64,000 bases of DNA, from assembly GCF_014898055.3 (NCBI RefSeq), contig NW_023604295.1:620001-684000 (forward strand), in the 5' to 3' direction. Of the stretch, positions 54,792 through 64,000 are shown in pieces; within the stretch, counting starts at the first letter, position 1; each line of letters opens with the position of its first letter. The position numbers were made by a program, and so were the translations under genes. Below the pieces are notes generated by a model that saw only the letters and a program-made list of their open reading frames with translations, made no database searches and had not been told where the DNA came from. This DNA comes from Talpa occidentalis (Eukaryota > Chordata > Mammalia > Eulipotyphla > Talpidae).

Positions 54792-57700
54792 GTCCCGTTT
54801 CCTGCTCCGCTGCGTTGCCGTGTCTGCTCGTGTGACCCCCACTGTCCGCCCCTTGAGCTTGGGGGCCCCGTCTTCCCTCACGGCGGGTCCCTGCAGCGGT
54901 TGCGGTGCCAAGGCCTGAGGGCACCTCGTCCTTGCGGGAGGCCCTGGAGCACCAGGTGCCTGCTTGGGGCCCTGTGCCTCCCGGCTGGGGGGCCCTGGTC
55001 TGTGCGGGGCGCAGAGAGGTGCACCAGCCGAGGGCAGGTGTGGGGCCGCCAGAACTCGGGTGAGGGCATGGCGGGGAGGTGCGTGGGGAGAATAGGGGAC
55101 GCAGGTCAAGGACGGGAGGAGAGCCCTGGAGCTGAGCTGGGCTGGGGACCCAGGCGTGCGCCCCCAGACCACCCAGGTCCCCCACCCTAGTGCTCAGCAG
55201 CCCCTTCAGGCCCTCCCAGCCGGGCCACGGGCAGCACTGGCCTGCAGCCGGGTTGTGAGCCCGCCGTGCCCAGGGCCCTCCGCCGGGGCAGCCTGGCTTC
55301 CGCCCCGGCCCTCCAGTCGTGCTTGGGGCTGGTGCCTACGGGGCCAGCTCAGCGCCTCGGCGGGGCTCCTGCAGGCTGGACTCCGGCAGGCGGACGCCTC
55401 TCGCACCAGGCGCCGTTGTCCCCCGTGGCCCTGCTGGCCGAGGGCTGCGCTTGAGCCAGAGGCCGGTCCCGCTGACCACGGGCGGGGGTGGGCTCAGCCC
55501 CTCTGCCCGCCGCTGGAGGGTGGGTTCGCACGGGCTGTCCACGCGGAGGACATGCAGGCCACGGACCAGCTGGGGCTGCGCTGACGGCGCGTGGGTTGGG
55601 AGTTTCCGGCGCGGCGGACGCCGTGGGTGGGCAGCGAGTGAGTGGGTGGGCAGCGGGCTCTGAGGCAGCTGTGCCCGGGCGTCCTTGCAGTGGACTGCCC
55701 GCGCGGCTGCTCTATGCGGGGCTCAGGCCTTGTCTGGGGGCTGCCCCATCGCCACCGAGCGCTGCGGGGCAATGGGGCTGGGGTGCTGGGGCCGTGAGGG
55801 CCGGTGGCCGAAGGGGCCTGGAGCAGCCTGCGGGGTGGGGGGCTGAGTCGTGTACGTCGGAACCGCTGCGGCCCCGGGCGGGCCCCTGGAGCTCGCCTCA
55901 CCCGGGGGGGCGCGGGGGTGCAGCCGAGGGAGGGTGCCCACAGCCCCCAGCAGGGGCCCGCCTGTGGTGGCTCCAGAGCTGGGGAGGCGCGGTGGCGAGG
56001 CCTGTGGCGCGGCGTGTGCGTGCGCGTCGGGCTGCCGTCCTGGCAGGGCCCCGGGCTGGAACCAGTTCAGGGGGAAACAGGAGACGAGGGATTGTCTTCT
56101 GCTAACGGGGCTTTGAAATCGGGGCGATGCACCAGATGGGCTGGAACCACATTAATCGGCTGCGACTCCGGGCAGAGCTGCCGCCGGGCTCCTCGCGGGT
56201 TTTCCCTCCTGGACTGGGTCCCGTGAGGGGGGATGGGGCGGCTACAGGCCCCCCAGACCTCCGGGCGCCGCCTCGCTGAGCACAGCCCTCGCTTGTCATC
56301 CCTGTGCACACGTGACCACACGTGTGTGCCGCTGCCGTGTGCACACTCGCCTGCGCCCCGGGGCCTGCCGCCTGCTTCCGTGTCCCTCCACCCTCGCCCC
56401 CCCACCCTCCCGCCTGGCGGCACTGCTGAGTCTGTGGCCACCGCCCGGGGCAGGTGCTGGCCTGGTCAGGAGCGGCGTGGGCTCCAGCAGGTGCCCAGCC
56501 AGCTCCCTGCCCTGGGGTCCTGGGCGAGTGGCTGGCCTCCGCCGAACGGCTTCTCCATGCAGCGGCCACTGCGCGGTGGGGACCGGCCCGAGTCTAGAGG
56601 GCTGGGCGTTGTCCCAGGGGCCACAGCCCTCCCTGTCCCCCCAGTGCCTCCTGCACCTGCTAGCCTGGGAAGGGAGTCCTACTCGGGGTGCTGGTGGGGG
56701 TGGGGTGAGCACTGGGCTGTGTGCTGGGAGGGAACGGCGGCAGTTGTCCTGGGAGCAGGCACCTGGCGGGGGGCCTCTGCCCCCCTGGGGACACTGGCCT
56801 TCCTCTAGCGGGGAGTTGGGGGCCCTGTTTAGCCCACCAGGTGGCTGCTCTCAGGGAAAGCTTATTTCCTGACGTTAAAGCCACCCAGCTGCAGGCTCTG
56901 CGGAGGACCCCGCACCACGTTTCAAGCTCTGTCCATCTGTCGGCCTTTGACTGGCGTGGCCTGGTCGGTGCCCAGCTGGTCTGCGAGCTCGTTCTGCAGG
57001 GCCCACACGGGCGCTCCGGCCAGCGTCCTGACCGCATGGCTGGGCCCTGCGGTCTGGATGGCGCCCCGGGAGGCCACTGCCTGCTGTCCGCACGCGCGCT
57101 CACTGGCCAGGCCACTCGGGCTTCGGAAGGACAGGGTTTCCTTGACAAAGGGGAAGCTAAGAGCCCCTGAGGCCGCGCGCGGCTGCCGTTTCGCCCAGGT
57201 GGCGTCTGCAGTGGCCGGGAGTCCCAAGCGAGGCCGCTCGCTGCAGAGAGCGCGTCCAGCTGCTCGGGGCCCCCCGGGGATCCAACTTCACTGTGTGCAG
57301 GGTCCTGGCCGCCCCGGGGGTTTCTGTCTCCCCTCGTCTGCGTCTCGTGTCCATCCACGGCTCCAGGGATGGTGTCATGTGCACGTGCTGTTTCCGGGGC
57401 CGCCAGTGCAGGCGCCCACCCCTGGCCTCTGCGAGGCTGCTCTCACGGCGGCCCCGACGGTGCCTGGCGCTCCCGCTGCTGCTCCTGTTCTGGCCCGCGG
57501 TTGGGCGCCTCCGAGCCCGGGCGGCATCTGCACGGGGCCTGGCATCTCCCCTGTCCCTTCGCTGGCCACGGCTGTTGGGTCCATGACAAGCTCGACGGCA
57601 GCTCTGCCTGGGCGTCCTCCAGCCCCGTGGGCCCAGGAGGTGCTCGGCTTGGGTCGCCGGCCTGGCCCAGCGGGCGCTTGTGGGCACTGCCCCCTCCCTG

Positions 57701-58059
57701 GGCCTGTCTGGGCGCAGCCGGCAGCAGGACCGCGTGGGCTTGTCCGGGGACCCTGCCCCAGCTCTGCTCCCCCAGGGCCCCGCGCATTTCTACTGCTGCT
57801 GCCCTTGGCTAGGGTGGAGCTCCCCGAGTTCCCTGTGGGGGACCCTGTGTCTGTGCCCGGCTATGTGGAGCCTCCCAGTCTGTCCTCCCCTTTGCTGGGG
57901 TGACAGCGGGGGCAGGGCCTGCTGGCCTCACCGGAGTCTGTCCCTTCTGGCTGCTCAATGGGTGCCGGGGCCCAGGCCTCCTCCCCGTGCCTCAGGCCCC
58001 CTTGCTGAGGACGGCCCTTGGCTTCCAGACCGTCTCTGTGCAGCCCCTCCTCTGCCCTC

Positions 58060-58153
58060 CCTGCCCGCCCACCTCTGCCTGCCCCGCCTGTCCCACCTCT
58101 GTCCGCCCCCGCCTGCCCCACCTCTGCCCGCCCCCGCCTGCCCCACCTCTGCT
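58060..58153. repeat. short C-rich minisatellite, 25-base unit
   Basis: CACCTCTG recurs at 58070, 58094, 58119 and 58144, giving about four copies of CCTGCCCCACCTCTGCCCGC plus CCCCG. Confidence 0.85.
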
Positions 58154-58689
58154 CACACCCTTGCCGGCAGTCAGCTCGGCAAGGTGGGGGCTCCTTGGGG
58201 TGGGTGCTGGCGCAGCTGTCTCAGGCCCCCCTCCCTGGTGCCGGCCGCACGCGGCCCTCATCTGCTGCTGGAGACGGGGCCTGCCCCGGGGCTGGGGGAG
58301 ACAGGAGCAAAGCACCGGCCCAGGGCTGCGGGCGGGGCTGTCGGGTGAGCAGTGGGCGCTCACGGGCTCGGCCTGCTTGTCTGCTCTGTAGCGCTTGTGT
58401 GGGCACCGAGGGGCCCCCCTGGCCCCGCTGGCCCGTGCAGACCTTCCTTCAGGCTGGCCCTGGCAGCGGCAGCCGCACCTGACGGCACCGTGTGGGCGAA
58501 GGAACCTGGGCTCGGGGAGGCGGACGGGGGCGGGGGCTCTGGGCACGAGCCTCCAGCCGCGCAAGGGGGCGCCTGCCGGGCCAAGGCTGCTGGGCTCCTC
58601 CGCTGCGGCCCTGTCCCCCCACAGGGCCGGCCCCGCTGGCACCCGCGCCATCAGATAGCGCCACTCCCCTGCGCGGGCTGGCGGGCCCT

Positions 58690-58800
58690 TCAAGTATCTT
58701 CTTGCATCCCGGAGAGTGATTAAAAAGTAATTAACCTAAATTTAGCCTGATTGTCATAAATAAATTAGCCACGTGAGTCACCTGCGATGAGCTGGTCCCT
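58690..58800. promoter_or_regulatory. candidate regulatory element, AT-rich island
   Basis: AT-rich stretch in GC-rich surroundings with TAATTAA (58728-58734), AAATTAG (58762-58768), E-box CACGTG (58770-58775) overlapping AP-1 TGAGTCA (58774-58780), and CACCTG (58779-58784). Function is inferred only from motif density. Confidence 0.35.
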
Positions 58801-59499
58801 GCACGTTCGGCTGCCAGGTGAGCAGCTGGGGGTGCCCGCTGCTGGGGGCCGCCGAGCCTCGCACACCTGCCACTGGCTCGCCCTACCGGAGGTGACCCCA
58901 GCGGCTGCTGTGCCCAGCCTGGATGTGGCCCCCGCATGGAGTAGAGCCCCCCCACGGCCCGAGCGGGGGCACTGGGGTGTGGGCCCGGCCGGGCCTCGGG
59001 GTCTGGCCTTGAGGGCCCCACGTCCCGTCGGCGGGTCTAACCCGGTGTGTTTGGGGGGCTCCACACTGGGACACACCACGGAGCCCCCACCTCAGGGCTG
59101 AGGGCGCCCCCTTCCCAGTCCCCACCTGCGGCGGCCGGGCCTGGGTCTGGGCAGAGCGGCCCCAGCGGGTGTGGTGAGCACTGCTGCTCATACCTGCCCG
59201 GTGTCCGGTCCCCCCATTCTGGGCCACCACGTGTCCACGAGCTCGCGGCCGGGATGCCCGCCACAGCCTCCTGAGCGCCCTGAAGCTGCCGCCCTGTCCA
59301 GAAGGCCAGCTGTGGGGCCCGCGGGAGAGCTCGGGTGGAACGAGGGCGACGCGCCGGTCCTCCTCTGAGTTGGCGGAAGGGAGGGACACGCTAGATCAGA
59401 AACACAAGTGATAGCGGGTCGCCAGTGTGCAGCTTCCGATGGTAACTAATGAACGTGAAATATAACCCGATGACTAAAATGGAACTTGAAAATCTAGTT

Positions 59500-59760
59500 G
59501 TTTTTTTTTTTAAAGATTCATTTACTTATGCTACAAGAGCTGGGGTACAGTCCAGAGGTGCGGGGGTGAGAGGACTCCCCAGAGACAGAGCAGGGAGCAG
59601 AACAGGTGCAGGGAGCAGAACCCACTGCAGCGGGGAGACAGGAGGGGTCTGCTGCGCCGTGTGGGCAGCTCCCTGGCCGGCCAGGGATGGAACTCGTGCT
59701 GCAGAGGCTGCGGACAGCTTCGCAGTGCAGTGCTCAACCCCTGCGCCCCTGGGGAGGCCC
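59500..59760 (-). mobile_element. tRNA-derived SINE, minus strand
   Basis: A 12-base T run then AAAGATTCATTTACTTATG, the reversed body and GGATGGAACTCGTGCTGCAG (box B region), ending GGGGAGGCCC. It has a direct internal duplication of GCAGGGAGCAGAAC near 59589-59620. Confidence 0.9.
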
Positions 59761-60739
59761 CTTTTTTGTTTCCTTTTGCATTTTGAAAATAAATGACTGT
59801 CCAGCCCTCCACAAGCCCCCCACCACCCACCCACCAGGTCGGCTTCCACACACACTTGGGGTTCAGCGTTTGAAATCCACACGTTTGAGGACCCATCAGT
59901 AGGGTCTGAACAGGACCCTACTCGGACTCATGCGGCTCTCGGACTCAAGCGGCTCCCGCCCGCGCCACCTGCTGACCAGCGGCCCAGCCTGTGCCCAGCA
60001 CCTGCGGGGCTATGTATGCCGCTGCCGCCTGGCGCTGCCTCGCCCTCGGTTACTGTGTCCACCCTCGGTCAGTGCTGGCTGCTGTCGCCTCCTCAGCGGC
60101 GCCCCTGTGAGTCGGCTGCTTGTCAGCTGGGCCCCAGCCTAGGCGCTCCCTGGGGGTTGGTGATCTTGTGTGAGCGCCTGTTGGTCTGGACTGCTGGGCA
60201 CCGTGGACACTGTTCTACAGTCCTGAGACTCCAGAGCCGGCCCCAGCGCTCCCCCAGGGCTCGGCGTGTGTGTCCAGGAGGCCCTGGGCTGGCCCTGGGT
60301 GCTCGGGGCGGGGTGGGCTCTCCCCTCTCTGCAGGCCTCACGACTGTGCAGGGGCGAGGGGGGCAGAGAGGGAGGCGGCGCTGGCTGGGGGAAGGCCACT
60401 GTCCTTGAGCGCCGAGCCCCTCCCGCCCGTGAGGCACGTTTGCTGCCTGGTGGTCCCTGAGGCCGGTCAGGTCTTCCTCAGAGAACCAACGGGGGTAAGA
60501 AGGGAACCCTCCCGCCTCCCCGCCCGTCGCTGGTCTGGCTTACTTCACGCGTCCCAGGCTCCTCTGCTGGTTACTCACGTCAGTCTTAGCTGCAGGGGCC
60601 TGGCTGTGCAGGCCCAGACTCCGGACGCGAGCAGGCCCCCGGCCAGCGCCTGCCCGAGGCCGCGGCCGCTTCCGCCCCGCGCCCAACCCTGTCATTTCCA
60701 GCTTGGCGGGCCCGGCTCCCCCCTCCAGCAGCGCGTCCT

Positions 60740-60990
60740 CGCCACACAAAGCATGTTCTTAAAATTCTTTGCAGATTAACCCACATTAATCTAAACCCAA
60801 TAAAGCACAGGTTTCACCTCCTCCTCGGAGCTGCGCTGTAATTTCCCCGACAACCTGCTGAGAAGACCAGGGGGACTTAGCAACCGGCAGGGAGCCGGGA
60901 GCGAAGCTGCAATTACGGTGTGAGGCCGGGGGCAGCGCCGCCCACTTCAAAGGCGTTGGTGGGGGGGCAGCAGGCCTGTAATTAGCGGCC
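60740..60990. promoter_or_regulatory. candidate regulatory element with homeodomain and TCF motifs
   Basis: About 250 bases, compositionally distinct, with GATTAAC (60774-60780), ATTAATC (60785-60791), CAATTAC (60910-60916), a TCF/LEF-like TTCAAAG (60946-60952) and GTAATTAG (60978-60985). It resembles a conserved non-coding enhancer. No open frame explains it. Confidence 0.4.
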
Positions 60991-63900
60991 CCAGCGGCCA
61001 CGGGCTTGCTCACGCCTCGGCCCAGCGCAGAAAGCCCTGCGAGCACGCGGGCCGGGGGAACAAAGGTGCCCACTGTCTGATGTGAACCACCCCTGTCCCA
61101 GGGGGCTGCGCCCCCGCCCTGCACCTCGGCCCGCGGCTGCATCCCTGGCTGGCCCTGTGGCTGAGGCTGCCAAGGGAGGCCAGGCTCTGGGGAGACCTTG
61201 CCTGCTGCCTCCCCTAAACAGGCCGCGAGGTGGCCAGGCTGCTTGGGGAGGGCCCTGAGGAAGGGCAGGACTCCCTGGGCCACTGCTGTCCGCTGACCTG
61301 GGGACCAGAGACCTGCTGGCCCCGCTCGAGCGCCCCCGCCCAGGTTGGTGTCCCGGCTCTGCCCCCACGGCCGACTGGGCTGGGCTGTGTAGGCAGGCGT
61401 CCGAGGCCTGGCCAGTGAAGTGGTCAGGCAGGCCCTCAGCTCTGGTCACACAGCACTGGGGCCGCCTGTGGCTCCTTAGTCCTGTGCTGACGTCCTCTTA
61501 GGCAGTGGCTCTGGCCTGCGTGGCCCCTCTGTGCTGGGGGACTGCAGGGCCCCTTGTTGCCTGCAGACCCCGGCCGGCCAGCTACACACCCAGGCGCTGG
61601 CTGTGGGCCAGGTCCTCAGAGGCTTGTGCGGCCCAGGTGGCCTGTCTACACTGCTGCCTCCTTTCCCTGACTGAGGGTGCCTTCCATGGGAAATGTGTGT
61701 CCACGGCCTGTGCCTCCCTGCCGGGTCCACGGCCCTGCCCCCACCGGCGCCCGAGGCCGGGCTGCCCACCCACACCTTGCTGTGCGCCACCACCACTGAG
61801 GGTCGCCCCCGCAGCACTGCCCCCCTTCTGGGGACCATTCATCCCAAGTGCCAGGGGCCCGTCCAGAGGGTGGTGCTCAGAGTTCAGGCACAGGCGCCCC
61901 TGGGGCTCTAGTGGGGGCAGAGAGCCGAGACCCCCTTTGAGAAATGCTCTGGCTCTGCCTGGACCCCAAGGTGCTGGCTCCCACAGGGGTGCTCTCTCCT
62001 GCATGAAGGAGGGGCTCGTTGGCCGCCGGCCTGAGACCCGTGGCTCCCCAAAGGCCGGTGCCTCTGCAGTGCTGCCCAGAGAGCTGCTGTAACTCGGGTG
62101 CTGGGGACGCTGGTGAGCAGCTGCGTGTTTCTTGGGGTCACAAGGCGGAAGTCTGGGAGGGAGGGGCTGGGAGGGCTGGACAGAGGGCCTGGGGTGGGGA
62201 GGGCCCGGAAGGGCACGTGGCAGAGCGGCTGCAGTGGGAGGTCGCCTGGCTGAGGCGCCCGTGTGTGTGTCCAGTGGCAGCTGCGGCAGGGAAACCAACC
62301 CTCCTGGCCCCGCCAGACCTGACCCCCGATGCCACCTCTACCCAGGGGCCCACCCAGGGGCGGGGCTTGCTCAGCTGTCGGAGCTGCTGCCCTCTCGGGA
62401 GAGCCAGGGCCGCCAGCACTCAGGGCCACACGGTGGCGGCGTGGCAGCCTGTCCGGCGTGACCAGCCTCCCTGCACCGGGGGCCTGGGGCACGGCTGGCC
62501 CGCACAGCTTCGCTCCACACAGCCGGTGCCGAGCACCCATGGGGCCCCCAGGAGTTCCCAGACACAGTGACTGGGTAGCAGCAGCCTCTGGGCTGGCCCC
62601 ATGTGAGTGGCCGCTGTGCTGATAGGGCGTGGGCGCTGCAGGTGCCCTGGCCAGCCCGGGGTGGAGGCGCTGACCCCCAGCTGCTCTCAGCACATCTCTG
62701 TCCTCTCACCCAAGCGAGCAGCTGCTGTGGGGCCGGAGCCCGCGGAGGCAGAGGAGGCCCTGGTGCGGCTGCCCGTGTGTGGGCCTGGACATACGCCCAG
62801 CGTGACTCCTGTGGGCGGCCACCCTGACCCAAGACCAACCCTGCAAACCGCTCCCCAGACAGGCACGACCTGCCCACGCTGCGGGCCCGGCCCCCTGGCC
62901 CCACCCACCGCTACCATCCACCCGTGCAGGCCACGGCCGTTCAGGGCATCCTGCTTGGCAGTGAGGAGCCAGCCTTGGGGTGAAGATGATGCCCTGGAGA
63001 CAGGGCCAGAGCCTGGGGCGCAAGGACCCCCGAGGCCCGGAGCCGTCACCTCAGCACCAGAGGGGCAGGGACTGGGGCTCATGGTGGGGGGTGCCGCCTG
63101 CGGGGTGGCAGGGCCTGCGCCTCGGCCCCCATACCAGCTTGGGAGGGTCTGCCCCGGGCCCTGCCCTGAGAGCAGCTGAGCACTAGGAGGCGGAGAAAGG
63201 CCGTGTCCTGGCACCAACCCAAGCTGGCCTGTGGGGGCGTGAGGCCAAGCCCAGAGCAGGGGCAAGAGGGCAGAGGGCGAGGGGCTGCCTCCAGTGTCAG
63301 CTTACAGGCCATCATTGGAGGTCAGCTGCCCGGCCCAGCAGCTCTGAGGCCTACGGCCCCGCAGTGCAGGCCCCGCCTGGGCAAGCAGGATGGCCATGGG
63401 CCAGGGAGGCCTCAGCGTGGCAGATGGCGGGAGATGGGCAGCAGGTGAACGTCCCTGCCCACGGGTGCCCGATGGCGGCCGGGCCCCTTCTGGGTTTGCC
63501 CCACCCGGGAGGCTGCCTCCCACAGGATCACACCATCTGGCTGGGACTGGCGCCCGGTCCTGACCTCGCCAGAGGCCTCCCGAGGGGGCGTTTGTGCCCA
63601 GCGGGGAGGACACTGTGGCAGGGCTGCCCAGGACCGCTTCTGGGAGCAGCACCCCCAGCTGGGGCTGTTAGGTGGGCTCAGCACTGTGTGTGTTTGCCAG
63701 ACAGCGGAGCCGGCGTCCCTGGTGCCTGCTGGTCAGGCGGGGCGGGGCGCACAGGAGGCCGTGTATGGGCAGCACCCAGGGACACGGCCACGGCTGTAAA
63801 GCAGGTGCACAGATCGGCAGCCAAGCCCTATCCACAGTGACCTCTCTGGGGGACACCCACAGCTCCGCCCCCAGGATGCTGCCTGCACCTCCCGGGGCAC

Positions 63901-64000
63901 CCAGGCCCCCCACGTGGGAAGGACAGAGCCAGCCCAATGGACAGAGGCAGGAGGTGCTCCATACACAGGGGTACTGATGGCCCTGCAGGCTCCGGGGGTC

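Larger units (their letters stand above)
53854..54812 (+). other. UBE2G2: UBE2G2 3' untranslated region
   Basis: From the stop past two poly(A) signals. Use of the first gives a UTR of about 275 bases, of the second about 960. Confidence 0.7.
54815..64000. other. intergenic region downstream of UBE2G2
   Basis: No gene recognised in 9.2 kb. By human synteny TSPEAR and keratin-associated protein genes come next, but none of their coding sequence is seen. The stretch contains a 25-base minisatellite (58060-58153), a minus SINE (59500-59760) and two AT-rich, motif-dense islands near 58690-58800 and 60740-60990. Confidence 0.55.

Noticed and set aside
54815..64000. first exons of TSPEAR or keratin-associated protein genes
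   Set aside because: Expected from human synteny, but no matching coding sequence or cysteine-rich KRTAP repeat was found.

Overview
This is nuclear DNA from a mammal. It carries four intact-looking, intron-containing vertebrate genes, all on the + strand: ITGB2 (integrin beta-2/CD18), PTTG1IP, SUMO3 and UBE2G2. The order is that of human 21q22.3 read in reverse. The interspersed repeats are a tRNA-derived SINE family (GGGCCTCCC head, RNA polymerase III box A/box B, ATAAATAA-type tail) that is not Alu, B1/B2, Bov-tA, PRE-1, ERE, CAN-SINE or VES as I remember those families, plus two L1 remnants. CD18 has Gly at signal-peptide position 18, the non-ruminant state. I cannot name the species. A non-primate, non-rodent, non-ruminant placental mammal fits best.

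Layout: 1-4418 is non-coding sequence upstream of the first ITGB2 coding exon, probably 5' flank or intron 1. ITGB2 has 15 coding exons at 4422-13781. Its reading frame is broken by one missing G in exon 13 at about 11862, beside an intron made almost wholly of GGGGC-type repeat, so a base-calling or assembly error is likely. 13782-15105 holds a C-rich minisatellite and two SINEs. 15106-19400 is intergenic. PTTG1IP has six coding exons at 19902-26970, with a CpG-island promoter and a poly(A) signal at 28019. 28050-33090 is intergenic. SUMO3 has four coding exons at 33926-41048, with a CpG-island promoter and a poly(A) signal at 42445. UBE2G2 has six coding exons at 44003-53853, with a large CpG island and poly(A) signals at 54107 and 54786. 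54815-64000 has no recognisable gene but contains two AT-rich, motif-dense islands that look like conserved regulatory elements.

The genes are neighbours by conserved synteny rather than an operon. ITGB2 is a leukocyte adhesion receptor subunit. PTTG1IP is a membrane glycoprotein with a PSI-type domain. SUMO3 is a ubiquitin-like modifier. UBE2G2 is the E2 of ER-associated degradation. The region is very GC-rich, so long open frames occur on both strands by chance and were ignored unless they fit spliced genes.
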